A DNA stretch of 64,000 nt from Marinobacter fonticola (GCF_008122265.1 NZ_CP043042.1:1674001-1738000), one strand, 5' to 3'; shown: positions 34,047 through 45,132, numbered from the stretch's first letter. The notes: generated from the letters alone by a model not told the origin. Translations and numbers: made by a program.

Positions 34047-34211
34047 CTATCTCTTGAGGGGGGGGGCATGAATACGTTTCCCTTCGCATCAGTATTAATC
34101 GCTTGGCAGCCCTCGGGCGACTCCGAAGCTAAGCCGTCGGCTACATTTTTCAGTTTTCCTCGAGCATGTAGTTGGAGCTTCTAAGGCACCCGTTATCCTG
34201 CGAGTTGCTGT

Positions 34212-34853
34212 CTACTCCAGGTAATCCCGCTTCTGCTTGAACTCGCACAGATCCTCAATAATACAGGCACCGCACTTGGGCTTGCGCGCAACGCACGTAT
34301 AGCGTCCGTGCAGGATTAGCCAATGGTGGGCGTCCTGGAGATAGAGTTTGGGCACCAGGCGCATGAGCCGTTTTTCCACTTCATTGACGTTCTTGCCAGG
34401 CGCGATGCCGGTGCGATTTGAAACCCGGAAAATATGGGTGTCGACTGCCATGGTCGGTTGGCCAAACGCTGTGTTGAGCACCACGTTGGCGGTCTTGCGA
34501 CCCACGCCGGGCAGAGCTTCGAGCTCCTCGCGGGTGCTCGGTACCTGGCTATCGTGGTTGTCGACCAGCGCACGGCAAGTCTTGATGACGTTTTCCGCCT
34601 TGCTGTTGAACAAACCGATAGTTTTAATATATTCCTTCAGGCCGTCGACACCCAGGTCGAAGATGGCTTGGGGCGTATTGGCCACGGGGAACAGTTTGGC
34701 CGTCGCCTTGTTGACCCCAACGTCGGTTGCCTGGGCCGAGAGGATCACGGCGATCAGCAGTTCGAACGGGTTGCTGTAGACCAGTTCGGTTGTGGGGTTG
34801 GGGTTTGCGGCTCTCAGGCGCTCGAAGATTGCGGTGCGTTTTTCCTTGTTCAT
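34212..34853 (-). CDS. nth: Endonuclease III
   Basis: This 213-residue DNA glycosylase/AP lyase removes oxidised pyrimidines. The helix-hairpin-helix is LEALPGVGRKTANVVLN with the catalytic lysine. The catalytic aspartate is in MAVDTHIFRVSNRTG. The iron-sulfur loop is C-x6-C-x2-C-x5-C (CVARKPKCGACIIEDLC). The start was set at 34853, giving the usual MNKEKRTAIFERL N-terminus. It starts only seven bases after rnfE on the same strand, so it is the last gene of the rnf operon, an arrangement I also know from Pseudomonas and Enterobacteria. Confidence 0.98.
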   Translation of the reverse strand: MNKEKRTAIFERLRAANPNPTTELVYSNPFELLIAVILSAQATDVGVNKATAKLFPVANTPQAIFDLGVDGLKEYIKTIGLFNSKAENVIKTCRALVDNHDSQVPSTREELEALPGVGRKTANVVLNTAFGQPTMAVDTHIFRVSNRTGIAPGKNVNEVEKRLMRLVPKLYLQDAHHWLILHGRYTCVARKPKCGACIIEDLCEFKQKRDYLE

Positions 34854-34860
34854 GCTGGCC

Positions 34861-35577
34861 TCAGGAAACGTTGCCGGTAACGCGGACGCGCTTGCTGCCC
34901 ACCTCGATGGATTTGACTTCACGGGCCTCGCGACGCTTGCGGATCTGGCCATCAATGCCGTTCTTCAAGGCAATCAGGAACCCCAACCCAACGAAGGCGC
35001 CGGGTGGCAGGACCATGAACAGCACGTTGGCGTAGTCGTCGAAGACCTGGATCTGCCAACCGTCCGCCGCCGAGCCAAAGATCAGGTCCATATCCGTGAA
35101 CAGCGTGCCCTGACCGATGAGTTCGCGCATACCGCCTAAAGCGATCAGCACGAGCAGGAAACCCAAGCCCATCATTAAGCCATCCAGTATCGAGGGCAGT
35201 ACGGGATTTCGCGACGCGAAGGCATCGGCCCGTCCAAGAATGGCGCAGTTGGTCACGATCAACGGAATGAAAATGCCGAGAATTTCGTAAAGTTCATAGG
35301 TGAAGGCCTGCATCAGCAGCTCTGCACAAGTGACGAACGAGGCGATGATCATCACGAAAGCCGGCAGGCGCACTGACTCGGATACGAAATTGCGAATCAG
35401 GGATACCGACAGATTCGAGCCGACCAACACCAGCAGCGTGGCCAGGCCCAGGCCGATACCGTTGACGACGGTGCCCGTCACCGCGAGCAGAGGGCAGAGG
35501 CCGAGTACCTGGACCAGTGCCGGATTGTTGGTCCAGAGACCATCCTTGATCAGTTCGATGGGGGTCTTGGTTGCCAT
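34861..35577 (-). CDS. rnfE: Rnf complex subunit E
   Basis: This 238-residue protein is an integral membrane subunit with six predicted helices, homologous to NqrD and paired with RnfA in the membrane core of the ferredoxin:NAD+ oxidoreductase. Typical stretches are [20 protein letters not shown] and [20 protein letters not shown], which include conserved cysteines at the [2Fe-2S] site shared with RnfA. The start was set at 35577 (MATKTPIEL), one base past the end of rnfG. It precedes nth in the operon. Confidence 0.96.
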   Translation of the reverse strand: MATKTPIELIKDGLWTNNPALVQVLGLCPLLAVTGTVVNGIGLGLATLLVLVGSNLSVSLIRNFVSESVRLPAFVMIIASFVTCAELLMQAFTYELYEILGIFIPLIVTNCAILGRADAFASRNPVLPSILDGLMMGLGFLLVLIALGGMRELIGQGTLFTDMDLIFGSAADGWQIQVFDDYANVLFMVLPPGAFVGLGFLIALKNGIDGQIRKRREAREVKSIEVGSKRVRVTGNVS

Positions 35578-35578
35578 A

Positions 35579-36232
35579 TCAGCTTTCGTCTCCGTCGGTA
35601 GCCGCATCCGCCGATGGCTGGAGCAGCGCCGGGTGTCGTTCCGCGAAATACTTCAGGGCGCCGTGCACAGCGGAAACCACGGCTCGCGGGGTAATGGTGG
35701 CGCCGGTGAACTGGTCGAACTGCCCGCCGTCCTTCGCGACGGCCCACTGATCCCCGGGGATCCTATCCAATGACTTGCCGTTGAAGCTGTGTATCCAGTC
35801 TGACTTCTTGGTCTCGATCTTGTCGCCCAGGCCGGGTGTTTCCCGGTGCTGGGTGACGCGCACGCCGAGAATTTCGCCGTCGGCATCGATGCCCACCAGC
35901 ATGCGGATTTCCCCGGAATAGCCGTTTGGCGCTACCACGGGCAGGATAATGCCGCTGACATCGCCGTCCACACGGGCGATATGGGCCTGAGCCTCGCTAG
36001 TGAGCCCCAGCTTGTCCGACGGTCCTACGGTCACTGTATCTTGTAACAGGTCGTTGTCATGCAGGTTCTCCGGAATGATCTGGAGCAGGGCGCCGGCCTC
36101 CGCCTGGCGAATCTGGTCCGTGATACGCTCCTGCGTGAACGCGTGGGTCAACGCGATCGTGCCTGCCGTAATGACGGCAAACAGGGCGAGGCCGATGGCG
36201 TTGCGGGTAACCGACTGACCGATGGATGCCAT
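35579..36232 (-). CDS. rnfG: Rnf complex subunit G (covalent flavin carrier)
   Basis: This 217-residue subunit has one N-terminal membrane helix (about residues 10-30) and a periplasmic FMN-binding domain. The flavinylation motif [12 protein letters not shown] lies near residue 175, its second threonine being the one that carries FMN. It relays electrons between RnfC/RnfB and RnfD. The gene sits between rnfD (11 bases upstream) and rnfE. ApbE, which attaches the flavin, is not in this window. Confidence 0.96.
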   Translation of the reverse strand: MASIGQSVTRNAIGLALFAVITAGTIALTHAFTQERITDQIRQAEAGALLQIIPENLHDNDLLQDTVTVGPSDKLGLTSEAQAHIARVDGDVSGIILPVVAPNGYSGEIRMLVGIDADGEILGVRVTQHRETPGLGDKIETKKSDWIHSFNGKSLDRIPGDQWAVAKDGGQFDQFTGATITPRAVVSAVHGALKYFAERHPALLQPSADAATDGDES

Positions 36233-36243
36233 AGTTTTGCCTG

Positions 36244-37290
36244 TTAGCCTTTGCTCGGCTTGACGCGACGCGCGCGCCGATGGCCGTAGGTGCGCGGTTG
36301 CGTGTAATGATCGATAAACGGTACGGCGAAATTCATCAGCAACACCGCGAAGGCGATGGCGTCGGGGTAGCTGCCCCAGACGCGGATGATATAGAGCAGC
36401 ACGCCGATGCCTGCGCCGTAGATCAGTTTCCCCTTATGGCTGGTGGCGGCGGATACCGGGTCGGTGGCGACGAAGAAGGCGCCCAGCATCGTGGCCCCGG
36501 AAAGCAGGTGGATTGACAGCGGCGTGTACCGGTCGGCGTCCCAGCCGAAGGCCAAGCTCATTAAGGCAAGGCCGGCCAGCATGCTCACCGGAATATGCCA
36601 GGTAATGATCCTCAGGCCCAGCAGCACCAGCCCGCCGGCCAGGAACGCCAGGTTCACCCACTCCCAGCCACGGGATATGAACTCGCCAAACGCGGGGTGC
36701 TCCAGAACCTGGGCGGACAATTGGGTGGAGATGTCGTGCTTGTAGATGTCCAGCGGCGTGGCCATGGTGTAACCGTCCACCTGGGCGTCGCCGCCAAAAT
36801 TCAGCGCCAGCGTCTCGAACAGGCCGGGTGTCTCTGGGTCGCTCAGCCCGGTCGGGCTGGCCCAGTTGGTGGTCATGGCGACGGGGAATGAAATCAGGAC
36901 GAGCGCGTAACCCACCATGGCCGGATTGAACGGATTGGAACCGAGCCCGCCGTAGAGTTGCTTGGCCAGGATAATGGCCACTACGACCGCTACGGCGCAG
37001 ACCCACCAGGGCGCGAAGGGCGGCAGTGACAGACCAAGCAGTAGGCCGGTCACCGCGGCGGTGTTGTCGCGCAGGAAAAAGCCGGCCGGCCGCTGGCGCA
37101 GTTTCAGTATCAAGGCTTCCGTCGCCATGGCCAGGGCGATACAGAAGACCGTATTAATCAGATTGCCCCAGCCGAAGAACAACGTCTGCGCTGCCAGGCC
37201 GGGCAGGGTGGCGACGATGACCCAGAGCATCACCCGCGACGTGCGTTGCGGGCCATGGGCGTGGGGGGATGAAAGTCTGAGGAATGCCAT
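36244..37290 (-). CDS. rnfD: Rnf complex subunit D (ion-translocating flavoprotein)
   Basis: This 348-residue integral membrane subunit has about ten helices and belongs to the NqrB/RnfD family. The FMN-attachment threonine is probably in [19 protein letters not shown], and [20 protein letters not shown] is another conserved stretch. It couples electron flow to sodium or proton movement. It begins 14 bases after rnfC. Confidence 0.96.
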   Translation of the reverse strand: MAFLRLSSPHAHGPQRTSRVMLWVIVATLPGLAAQTLFFGWGNLINTVFCIALAMATEALILKLRQRPAGFFLRDNTAAVTGLLLGLSLPPFAPWWVCAVAVVVAIILAKQLYGGLGSNPFNPAMVGYALVLISFPVAMTTNWASPTGLSDPETPGLFETLALNFGGDAQVDGYTMATPLDIYKHDISTQLSAQVLEHPAFGEFISRGWEWVNLAFLAGGLVLLGLRIITWHIPVSMLAGLALMSLAFGWDADRYTPLSIHLLSGATMLGAFFVATDPVSAATSHKGKLIYGAGIGVLLYIIRVWGSYPDAIAFAVLLMNFAVPFIDHYTQPRTYGHRRARRVKPSKG

Positions 37291-37304
37291 TGGGTTACTC
37301 GCTG

Positions 37305-39071
37305 TCAGGACCGGGCGTTCGCGGTGTTACGAGCGTCAGCCAGAGCCTGTTCGGCGCGGTCGACACGGTCCTGGTTTTTGGCCACCGCACGCTCGAGCTT
37401 TTCCACGTCGCCGCCTTTGGCGCGTGCATCCTTGAGCAACCCTTCCATGTTTTTAAGCTTGGCTTTGGCCTTGGTGAGATTGCTTTCCAGTTCCTCGACG
37501 GCAGGGCCGGCCGGTGTGACCGTTTCGGCTGCTGACGGTTTCACGCCCTTGCGTGCGAGCGCTGCTTGCACGGCGGCGCTGGCGGAGGCTTTAGCAGGCG
37601 CCTTCTCCTGTTGCGCTTTCTTTTCCGCCTGGGCCTTGGCAGCCGCTTCAGCCCGCGCCTTGCGCTTAGCGTCCTTCTCCGCCTGTTCCCGTTCCAGCCG
37701 GGCCTGGCGCGCTTCGAAACGTTGGCGGGCACGGTCCGATTTCAACAGGTCTTCGCGCTGTTGCCGGATTTCGCCCTTGGCATGGCGGTAGAATTGCACC
37801 AGCGGAATGGTACTGGGGCAGACATAGGAGCAGGCGCCACACTCGATGCAATCGAACAGGTTGTGCTGTTCGGCTTTCTCGAACTCCCCGGCCTGGGCGA
37901 ACCAGAACAGCTGTTGCGGTAGCAGTTCCATGGGGCAGACCTCGGCGCAGATGCCGCAGCGAATGCATGGCTGGGCTGGCGGCGGTGCCGGGAATTCCTG
38001 GGGCGAGCCGGCGATGACGCAATTGGTCGTTTTGATGACGGGCACCGCGGGGTTGTCCAGGGCGAAGCCCATCATTGGCCCCCCCATAATCAGGCGTTCG
38101 GTGCGCTGGCTGTCAAAGCCGCTCTGTTCGAGCAGGAAGCTGATGGGCGTGCCGATCAGCGCCTCGACATTGCCATTCTGTGCAATGCCCTCGCCCGTCA
38201 GGGTGGTGATCCGCGAGATGAGCGGTTCGCCATGATGAATGGCCCGGTGAACCGCCGCCGCAGTGCCCACGTTCTGACACATCACGCCGATATCCGCGGG
38301 AATGCTGCCGTGGGGTACTTCCAGGCTGGTCAGCATTTGAATGAGCTGCTTCTCGCCGCCAGACGGATACTTGGTCGGAACCACCACGACATCGATGTGT
38401 GTACCTTCCGCGGCCCGCTGCAACGCCTCGATCGCTTCCGGTTTGTTGTCCTCGATGCCGATCAGGCATGCCTCGGGTTGAAGGATATAGGCCATAATCT
38501 CAAGCCCGCCGACGATCTCCTCTGCCCGGGTCCGCATCAGCATGTCGTCAGCGGTAATATAGGGCTCGCACTCAGCGCCGTTGAGGATCAGGGTCTCTAC
38601 CTTGTCTTCTTTTGGCGGATGCAGCTTGATCTCGGTGGGGAAGCCTGCCCCGCCCATGCCCGCAATACCGGCTTGGCGGATACGTTCTAACACCGCTTGC
38701 GGCGATGCTTGCCGGTAATCGTCAAGCGGATTGAGGGCCGTCCAGCGGTCTTCGCCGTCGGGCCGGATAACCACGCACCAGTCGGTCATGCCCGAGGGGT
38801 GAGGGACGGGATGCGGGACGATGCTCTCTACCGTGCCCGATGTCGACGCATGGATCGCCACGCTCAAGCGCCCCTGAGGCTCGGCCAGCATTTGCCCCTT
38901 GAGCACCTTTTGGCCCGGCTCGATCAGGGCCTGTGCCGGCGCGCCGATGTGCTGTTGCAACGGTACGCAGAGATACTCCGGCAGTGGCAGGCGGCGGATC
39001 GACGATCGTGTGGACTGTTGCTTGTTCTCCGGCGGGTGGATGCCGCCCGGGAAATCCCAGATCTTGCGCAT
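37305..39071 (-). CDS. rnfC: Rnf complex subunit C
   Basis: This 588-residue soluble subunit binds NADH and FMN and holds two [4Fe-4S] clusters. The GHIHPP-like start [12 protein letters not shown], the NADH/FMN domain with [16 protein letters not shown], and the two ferredoxin motifs [20 protein letters not shown] (about residue 363) and [13 protein letters not shown] are visible. The last 150 residues are an alanine/lysine/glutamate-rich helical tail, common in gammaproteobacterial RnfC but variable in length. Its ATG shares one base with the rnfB stop. Confidence 0.97.
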   Translation of the reverse strand: MRKIWDFPGGIHPPENKQQSTRSSIRRLPLPEYLCVPLQQHIGAPAQALIEPGQKVLKGQMLAEPQGRLSVAIHASTSGTVESIVPHPVPHPSGMTDWCVVIRPDGEDRWTALNPLDDYRQASPQAVLERIRQAGIAGMGGAGFPTEIKLHPPKEDKVETLILNGAECEPYITADDMLMRTRAEEIVGGLEIMAYILQPEACLIGIEDNKPEAIEALQRAAEGTHIDVVVVPTKYPSGGEKQLIQMLTSLEVPHGSIPADIGVMCQNVGTAAAVHRAIHHGEPLISRITTLTGEGIAQNGNVEALIGTPISFLLEQSGFDSQRTERLIMGGPMMGFALDNPAVPVIKTTNCVIAGSPQEFPAPPPAQPCIRCGICAEVCPMELLPQQLFWFAQAGEFEKAEQHNLFDCIECGACSYVCPSTIPLVQFYRHAKGEIRQQREDLLKSDRARQRFEARQARLEREQAEKDAKRKARAEAAAKAQAEKKAQQEKAPAKASASAAVQAALARKGVKPSAAETVTPAGPAVEELESNLTKAKAKLKNMEGLLKDARAKGGDVEKLERAVAKNQDRVDRAEQALADARNTANARS

Positions 39072-39664
39072 CAGGAGATCACCTCGTAGCGGTCAGAGGC
39101 GATGATCCGGTCTTTGGCTGGCGTCAGGTTTGGGCGGTCCCAGTTCCAGCTCCGGATCGTGGTTTCCACCGGCACCATATCGATACAGTCCACCGGGCAG
39201 GGCTCGACGCATAGGTCGCAGCCGGTACATTCGCTCTCGATCACCGTATGCATGTGCTTGGCGGCGCCGAGAATGGCGTCCACCGGGCAGGCCTGGATAC
39301 ACTTCGTGCAGCCGATGCATTCGTCCTCGCGGATGACGGCGACCCGTTTGCCCTGATCGACGCCGTGCTCGGCGTCCAGCGGCTGTGGCTCCACATCCAG
39401 CAAATCGGCCAGTGCATGAATGGTGGCTTCACCGCCCGGGGGGCACTTGTTGATGGCGTCGCCGTTGGCGATGGATTCGGCGTAGGGACGGCAGCCAGGG
39501 AAGCCGCATTGACCGCACTGGGTTTGCGGTAACAGCGAGTCGATTTGGTTCACCAGCGGATTGCCTTCCACACGGAAGCGTTCGGCCGCAAAACCCAGCA
39601 AGCCGCCAAAGATCAGGGAAAGGACAACGAGTGCGCCGATAGCGATCAGGATACTGGTCCACAT
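39071..39664 (-). CDS. rnfB: Rnf complex subunit B (ferredoxin-like)
   Basis: This 197-residue subunit has an N-terminal membrane helix, a four-cysteine cluster domain ([18 protein letters not shown], about residues 48-65) and a two-cluster ferredoxin domain ([20 protein letters not shown] and [18 protein letters not shown]). It feeds electrons into the complex, probably at the cytoplasmic face. It follows rnfA by 13 bases and overlaps rnfC by one base. Confidence 0.97.
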   Translation of the reverse strand: MWTSILIAIGALVVLSLIFGGLLGFAAERFRVEGNPLVNQIDSLLPQTQCGQCGFPGCRPYAESIANGDAINKCPPGGEATIHALADLLDVEPQPLDAEHGVDQGKRVAVIREDECIGCTKCIQACPVDAILGAAKHMHTVIESECTGCDLCVEPCPVDCIDMVPVETTIRSWNWDRPNLTPAKDRIIASDRYEVIS

Positions 39665-39677
39665 GGTGCTTACTCCG

Positions 39678-40259
39678 TCAGACGCTGACCAGGCCGGTAA
39701 AGCCGAGAAACGCTAACGACATAAGACCGGCGGTGACCATGCCGATGGCGGCGCCCTGAAAGGCGACAGGCACGTCGGCCACCGCTATACGCTCGCGCAT
39801 GGCGGCGAAGAAGACCAGAACCAGGGAGAAGCCGATGGCTGCGCCCATGCCGTAGAGTACGGACTCGATGAAGTTGTTATTACGGTTAAGATTCAGCAGG
39901 GCGACACCCAGCACTGCGCAATTGGTGGTGATCAACGGCAGGAAGATTCCAAGCACCCGGTAGAGCAGGGGACTGGTCTTACGCACCACCATCTCGGTAA
40001 ACTGGACGACCACGGCAATCACCAGAATGAAGGTGATGGTCTTCAGAAAGGCGAGGTCCAGCGGCGCCAGCAGGTAGGTGTAGACCAGATAGCTGCACAC
40101 GGATGACAGGGTGAGTACGAACGTGGTCGCCAATGACATGCCCATGGCGGTTTCCAGCTTATTGGATACCCCCATGAAGGGACACAGGCCCAGGAACTGG
40201 ACCAGGACAAAGTTGTTGACCAGAATCGTGCTGACCAGAATCAGCAGGTAATCTGCCAT
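39678..40259 (-). CDS. rnfA: Rnf complex subunit A
   Basis: This 193-residue membrane subunit has six helices and is homologous to NqrE and to Rnf[21 protein letters not shown] and [20 protein letters not shown] contain the two conserved cysteines of the membrane [2Fe-2S] site. GGAGAGAGATCCC gives a good ribosome-binding region. It is the first rnf gene and follows metG by 34 bases on the same strand, so the operon may run metG-rnfABCDGE-nth. Confidence 0.97.
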   Translation of the reverse strand: MADYLLILVSTILVNNFVLVQFLGLCPFMGVSNKLETAMGMSLATTFVLTLSSVCSYLVYTYLLAPLDLAFLKTITFILVIAVVVQFTEMVVRKTSPLLYRVLGIFLPLITTNCAVLGVALLNLNRNNNFIESVLYGMGAAIGFSLVLVFFAAMRERIAVADVPVAFQGAAIGMVTAGLMSLAFLGFTGLVSV

Positions 40260-40293
40260 GGGATCTCTCTCCGCACCCTTGCGTGCGCGCTTT

Positions 40294-42339
40294 TTACATC
40301 ACCCGCTGGCCGGGCTTGGCGCCGGAATCCGGTGACAGGATAAAGATATCCTTACCGCCCGGGCCCGCCGCCAGAACCATGCCTTCGGACAGACCGAATT
40401 TCATCTTGCGTGGCGCCAGGTTGGCGACCATCACGGTCAGCCGCCCCTGAAGCTCTTCCGGCGCATAGGCGGACTTGATGCCGGCAAATACGTTGCGCTC
40501 GCCTTCACCGATGTTCAGGGTCAGGCGCAGTAGTTTGTCGGCGCCTTCCACATGCTCGGCCTTGACGATTTCAGCGACCCGCAGATCCACCTTAGCGAAC
40601 TCGTTGAAGTCGATCTCGTCGGCGATGGGCTCGACGTCGCTCTTGGCTTCTTTTGCCGATTTCTCGCCGGTGGCCGCCGCGAGTTCATCTTTGGAGGCCT
40701 CAAGCATGTTCTCGATCTGACTCATTTCAACCCGGTTCATCAGCGGCTTGAACTTGTTGATGGCGTGGTTTTCCAGCAGCTTGGCCCGGCCGTTCCAGTC
40801 CAGCGGCGCATTCAGGAACGCCTCGGACGCCTTGGCGGTGGCGGGCAGGATCGGCGCCAGGTAGGTCATCAGCAGACGGAACATATTGATGGCGTTGGTG
40901 GAAATGGCCTGCACCTCCGCGGCCTTGCTGTCGTCCTTGATGCGAACCCAGGGCTCCTCGTCGTTGACGTACTGGTTGGCGATATCCGCCAGTTCCATGA
41001 TGCGGCGCATGGCGCGGCCGAATTCGCGGTTCTCGTAATGCCCGGCGATTTCCTCGCCGGCCTGGACAAATGTGGCCAGCTTCGAGGATTCGGTCACCTG
41101 GCCCAGCTTGCCGTCGAACTTCTTGGCGATGAAGCCCGCGGTGCGGCTGGCAATATTGACCACCTTGCCCACCAGGTCGGAATTCACGCGCTGGGCGAAG
41201 TCCTCCAGGTTGAGGTCCATGTCGTCCACGTTGCTGGTCAGCTTGGTGGCGAAGTAGTAGCGCAGGTATTCCGGATTGAGGTGATCCAGATAGGTCCTCG
41301 CCATGATGAAGGTGCCGCGGGACTTGGACATCTTCTTACCGTTGACCGTAATGAAACCGTGAGCGTAAACGGCCGACGGCGTACGGTATCCAGCACTGTG
41401 CAGCATGGAGGGCCAGAACAGCGCGTGGAAGTTGATGATGTCCTTGCCGATAAAGTGGTAGACCTCGGCCTTGGAGTCCGCCTTCCAGAAATGGTCGAAG
41501 TCCAGATCGTCGCGGCGGTCGCACAGATTCTTAAAGCTGGCGAGGTAACCGATGGGGGCGTCCAGCCAGACGTAGAAATATTTGCCTGGCGCGTCGGGGA
41601 TCTCGAAGCCGAAATAGGGCGCGTCGCGGCTGATGTCCCACTCCTGCAGACCGGCATCGAGCCATTCAGCCAGTTTGTTGGCCACCTGAGGCTGCAGCGT
41701 GCCGCTACGGGTCCAGGTGCGCAGGAAATCGGCGAATTCCGGCAGGCGGAAGAAGTAGTGCTCGGATGCCTTGTCGATGGGCGTGGCGCCGGATACCGCT
41801 GAACGCGGATTGATCAGTTCCGCCGGGGTATAGGTGGCGCCGCAGACTTCGCAGTTGTCGCCGTACTGATCCTCGGACTTGCACTTGGGACAGGTGCCCT
41901 TGATGAAGCGATCCGCGAGGAACATGTTCTTCTCGGGGTCGTACGCCTGGGTAATGCTGCGAGTGGCGATATGCCCATTCTTCTTCAACTGTTCGTAGAT
42001 GTAGCCGGAAAATTCGCGGTTTTCCGGCGAGTGGGTGCTGTAGTAGTTGTCGAAGTTGATCAGGAAGCCGGCGAAGTCCTGCTGGTGTTCCTGATTGATC
42101 CGCTCGATCAACGCCTCGGAGGTGATCCCTTCGCGCTCGGCACGAAGCATGATCGCGGTGCCATGGGCATCGTCGGCGCAAACATAGACACAGTTATTGC
42201 TGCGCATGTTCTGGTAGCGCACCCAGATATCGGTCTGGATGTATTCCAGCAAATGGCCCAGGTGGATCGGGCCGTTGGCGTACGGCAGGGCGCTGGTAAC
42301 CAGGATGTCGCGCTTGGACGGTGCGTTGGCTTGCGTCAT
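40294..42339 (-). CDS. metG: Methionyl-tRNA synthetase
   Basis: This 681-residue class I synthetase charges initiator and elongator tRNA(Met). The HIGH-type motif is [20 protein letters not shown], a zinc knuckle is [17 protein letters not shown] (about residue 145), and KMSKSRGTF lies near residue 336. The C-terminal 110 residues form the EMAP-like tRNA-binding/dimerisation domain starting around [15 protein letters not shown]. The start was set at ATG 42339 with GGGA six bases upstream, rather than an earlier TTG. It diverges from apbC. Confidence 0.98.
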   Translation of the reverse strand: MTQANAPSKRDILVTSALPYANGPIHLGHLLEYIQTDIWVRYQNMRSNNCVYVCADDAHGTAIMLRAEREGITSEALIERINQEHQQDFAGFLINFDNYYSTHSPENREFSGYIYEQLKKNGHIATRSITQAYDPEKNMFLADRFIKGTCPKCKSEDQYGDNCEVCGATYTPAELINPRSAVSGATPIDKASEHYFFRLPEFADFLRTWTRSGTLQPQVANKLAEWLDAGLQEWDISRDAPYFGFEIPDAPGKYFYVWLDAPIGYLASFKNLCDRRDDLDFDHFWKADSKAEVYHFIGKDIINFHALFWPSMLHSAGYRTPSAVYAHGFITVNGKKMSKSRGTFIMARTYLDHLNPEYLRYYFATKLTSNVDDMDLNLEDFAQRVNSDLVGKVVNIASRTAGFIAKKFDGKLGQVTESSKLATFVQAGEEIAGHYENREFGRAMRRIMELADIANQYVNDEEPWVRIKDDSKAAEVQAISTNAINMFRLLMTYLAPILPATAKASEAFLNAPLDWNGRAKLLENHAINKFKPLMNRVEMSQIENMLEASKDELAAATGEKSAKEAKSDVEPIADEIDFNEFAKVDLRVAEIVKAEHVEGADKLLRLTLNIGEGERNVFAGIKSAYAPEELQGRLTVMVANLAPRKMKFGLSEGMVLAAGPGGKDIFILSPDSGAKPGQRVM

Positions 42340-42373
42340 TGGATGTCCCAAACGTTGATCAGGAATGATGGCG

Positions 42374-42400
42374 TTCCGGCGACGATACGAATTGCCGGAA
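42374..42400. repeat. Inverted repeat in the metG leader
   Basis: TTCCGGC (42374-42380) and GCCGGAA (42394-42400) are separated by 13 bases. They lie 35 bases upstream of the metG ATG and could form a leader hairpin or an operator. Confidence 0.4.
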
Positions 42401-42559
42401 AAATGGGTCCCGAATGATACCGTTCACGGGCAACTTTTTCATCCCGTTTGTTGAGTGGAGCGGTTTCGGACGGCGCTTGGCGGTGGCTTGCGTTGGAACG
42501 GTTCAGTGTTCGGCGGCCCTGTGATTAAATAGAACTTCAGTAATAACGCACTAATTTAG

Positions 42560-42582
42560 TCAGGTAATCCGGCTTTACCTGA
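42560..42582. promoter_or_regulatory. Perfect palindrome between divergent metG and apbC
   Basis: TCAGGTAA and TTACCTGA form perfect 8-bp arms with a 7-base centre, ending 42 bases before the apbC start. The geometry fits a dimeric repressor operator; no known regulator is assigned. Confidence 0.45.
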
Positions 42583-42624
42583 GCAAGCCTTGTGTTATCC
42601 CATTGATTCCGCATGGAGACGGAT

Positions 42625-43722
42625 ATGACCCAGATTTCCCGTGAAGCGATTGATTCTGCGATTCGAGAATATCGGGACCCTTACCTGGACGAGGACCTGT
42701 TCGCGTTGGATGCGGTGAAATCCGTGGAGATCGACGGTGATGCGGTAACGGTGCAGATCGAACTGCACTATCCGTCGGAAGGCATTGCTGGCGGGCTGCG
42801 GCAGCTTGTGGCTAATGCCATCGAAAACGTGCCCGGCGTGTCGAGAGCTACCGTGAATACGCGGCAGTCCATTCGCGCCTATCGCGCCCAGAAGGATCTG
42901 CAGTCTATCGCGGGGGTGAAAAATATCATTGCCGTGGCCTCTGGTAAGGGCGGTGTGGGCAAATCCACCACCGCGGTCAATCTGGCGTTGGCGCTGCACC
43001 TGGAAGGCTGCCGTGTGGGCATTCTCGATGCGGATATCTATGGCCCCAGCGTCGGTATGATGCTCGGACTGCCCGAGGGCACCCGACCCAAGACCCGCGA
43101 CAATAAATTCTTTATCCCGGTGCCGGCGCACGGCGTCGAGGCCATGTCCATGGCGTTCCTGGTTACCGACAAGACGCCCATGGTCTGGCGCGGGCCGATG
43201 GTTAGCGGCGCCATGCAGCAACTGCTGACCCAGACCCAGTGGAACGACCTGGACTACCTGATCGTCGACATGCCGCCCGGCACCGGCGATATCCAATTGA
43301 CCCTGGCGCAGAAAGTGCCGGTCACCGGCGCAGTGGTGGTCACCACGCCCCAGGACATCGCGCTACTGGACTGCAAAAAGGGCATCGAGATGTTCCGCAA
43401 AGTGGATATCCCGGTGCTGGGCGTGATCGAGAACATGAGCACGCACATCTGCAGCAATTGCGGCCATCACGAACCGCTGTTTGGCGAAGGGGGTGGCCAG
43501 CGGGTGGCGGAGAGCTACGACACTGAGCTGCTGGGCCAGTTGCCGCTGCACATGACCATCCGCGAGCAGACCGATAGCGGCCAACCCACCGTTATCGCCG
43601 AGCCGGACTCCGAGGTGGCGCGTATCTACCGGGATTCTGCCCGGCGTGTGGGCGCGCTGCTATCCCGCCGTGAGCGCAATCTGGCGTCGCCGATTCCCAG
43701 CATTTCCGTCAGCGACGATTGA
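42625..43722 (+). CDS. apbC: Iron-sulfur cluster carrier ATPase ApbC/Mrp
   Basis: This 365-residue protein delivers iron-sulfur clusters to target proteins. An N-terminal DUF59-like domain (about residues 1-90) precedes a ParA/MinD-type ATPase with the deviant Walker A motif ASGKGGVGKSTTAVNL near residue 106. The cluster-binding pair CSNC lies near residue 275. GPMVSGAMQQLL and DYLIVDMPPGTGDIQLTL are Mrp signatures. ATG 42625 was chosen because GGAG lies six bases before it; an earlier ATG overlaps that GGAG. Confidence 0.97.
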   Translation: MTQISREAIDSAIREYRDPYLDEDLFALDAVKSVEIDGDAVTVQIELHYPSEGIAGGLRQLVANAIENVPGVSRATVNTRQSIRAYRAQKDLQSIAGVKNIIAVASGKGGVGKSTTAVNLALALHLEGCRVGILDADIYGPSVGMMLGLPEGTRPKTRDNKFFIPVPAHGVEAMSMAFLVTDKTPMVWRGPMVSGAMQQLLTQTQWNDLDYLIVDMPPGTGDIQLTLAQKVPVTGAVVVTTPQDIALLDCKKGIEMFRKVDIPVLGVIENMSTHICSNCGHHEPLFGEGGGQRVAESYDTELLGQLPLHMTIREQTDSGQPTVIAEPDSEVARIYRDSARRVGALLSRRERNLASPIPSISVSDD

Positions 43723-43791
43723 CGGGCACGCCGGGTCCCGTAACCTCGGCCCGGCGCAGCTCTTTCAAAAGTCCAAGCGTGTCTCGCGCCT

Positions 43792-43820
43792 TTGTTTTAA
43801 ACACCCGCAGGCGTTAACAT
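43792..43820 (+). promoter_or_regulatory. Candidate sigma-70 promoter for dcd
   Basis: TTGTTT and TAACAT are separated by 17 bases, 62 bases upstream of the dcd ATG. Matches are three of six and four of six. Confidence 0.4.
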
Positions 43821-43882
43821 ACCCACCTTTGTCGGGCGCATGATTGCGCACGCCCAGCAGCCTCTTGCGAGAATGACAGACG

Positions 43883-44449
43883 ATGACGATTAAGGCAGAC
43901 AAGTGGATCCGGCGCATGGCGCTGGAGCATGGCATGATCGAGCCGTTCGAGCCCGAGCAGGTGCGCGAGTCCTCCAAAGGACGGGTGATTTCCTACGGTA
44001 CGTCCAGCTATGGTTACGATGTGCGCTGTAGCAACGAGTTTAAGATTTTCACCAACGTGCATTCGGCAACGGTCGACCCGAAGAACTTTGACGAGCAGAG
44101 TTTCGTCAATGTCACCAGCGATGTCTGTATCATCCCGCCGAATTCGTTTGCCTTGGCCCGCACAGTCGAGTATTTCCGTATCCCGCGTAACGTGCTGACG
44201 ATTTGCCTGGGCAAGTCCACCTACGCCCGCTGCGGTATTATCGTCAACGTCACGCCGCTGGAGCCCGAGTGGGAAGGGCAGGTGACGCTGGAGTTTTCCA
44301 ACACCACCAACCTGCCGGCAAAGATTTACGCCAACGAAGGTGTGGCGCAAATGCTTTTCTTCGAGTCCGACGAGGTCTGCGAAACCAGTTATATGGATCG
44401 CGGTGGCAAGTATCAGGGTCAGCGCGGCGTTACGTTGCCGAGAACCTGA
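43883..44449 (+). CDS. dcd: dCTP deaminase
   Basis: This 188-residue trimeric enzyme converts dCTP to dUTP, feeding thymidylate synthesis. Visible signatures are [19 protein letters not shown], the [20 protein letters not shown] active-site stretch with its serine, arginine and glutamate, and the C-terminal [18 protein letters not shown] that closes over the triphosphate. Length agrees with E. coli Dcd. A promoter candidate lies upstream. Confidence 0.98.
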   Translation: MTIKADKWIRRMALEHGMIEPFEPEQVRESSKGRVISYGTSSYGYDVRCSNEFKIFTNVHSATVDPKNFDEQSFVNVTSDVCIIPPNSFALARTVEYFRIPRNVLTICLGKSTYARCGIIVNVTPLEPEWEGQVTLEFSNTTNLPAKIYANEGVAQMLFFESDEVCETSYMDRGGKYQGQRGVTLPRT

Positions 44450-44517
44450 TGGTCCAGAACGAGATAAGCCCGAAATTTGACTAGCCGACGTTTCCCGTCT
44501 GCAATGGAGATGCTTTC

Positions 44518-45117
44518 TTGAACGCCAATCAGTTTCTCAAAGCCCTGGAGCAGCTGCGTGGCTGGCGGGAGTTTGCATTTATCCTGGCGCTCTCTGAGCG
44601 CGCCTTCCCCAACTATGTCATCTTCGACGAAGCCATCGGCGCCAAACAGTCCGCCAAGATGCGGATGCTGTTGGACGAAGCCTGGGGCATGCTGCAGGAA
44701 AAGGTCGGTGATGCGCGGATAGCCCAGAGCCTGGCGCGCCTCGAAAATCTCGCGCCGGACCCCGAAGCTTACGATATGTACGGCGTTTATCCGGCCGACG
44801 ACTTCTGCCGGCTGCTGGAACAGGCCTTGCTGAATCGGCTCAATTCGACACGCCCGCGTGCGCTGGAAGCCTCTCAGATGGCCACGGCCACGGTGGCCCA
44901 GTTTATCGAAGTGTCAGAAGGCGAAGACCTCAGCGAAGACGAGCTGGTGCGCGTGCTGGATCGCCATGAATTGATGAAGGTCGACAAACTGTTTCAGCGC
45001 GAGCTGATCCTGTCCCTCAAAAAGCAGCGGGTACCTACAGAATCCTACATTGCCGATGTGCGTGAAGACGCCGCTAACGACGGTGTCAGCAACCTGGGTA
45101 TTGCGCTGGACGACTAA
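44518..45117 (+). CDS. DUF416 family protein (YjaG-like)
   Basis: This 199-residue, mostly helical protein matches the YjaG/DUF416 family in length and in the stretch FLKALEQLRGWREFAFILAL followed by LSERAFPNYVIFDEA. The family has no assigned biochemical role. The TTG start at 44518 is supported by GGAGA seven bases upstream; no ATG in the same frame fits. It lies 68 bases after dcd and 15 bases before avtA, and is probably co-transcribed with the latter. No catalytic motif is visible. Confidence 0.9.
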   Translation: MNANQFLKALEQLRGWREFAFILALSERAFPNYVIFDEAIGAKQSAKMRMLLDEAWGMLQEKVGDARIAQSLARLENLAPDPEAYDMYGVYPADDFCRLLEQALLNRLNSTRPRALEASQMATATVAQFIEVSEGEDLSEDELVRVLDRHELMKVDKLFQRELILSLKKQRVPTESYIADVREDAANDGVSNLGIALDD

Positions 45118-45132
45118 CGCCATAGGCTCGCC

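Noticed and set aside
40552..41802. Long open frame of about 416 codons antisense to metG
   Set aside because: It lies wholly within metG on the opposite strand, has no family motif or ribosome-binding site, and its composition is what the complement of a GC-rich gene gives.
42094..42115. FNR-like TTGAT...ATCAA sequence
   Set aside because: It lies inside the metG coding region and has a spacer of seven rather than four bases.
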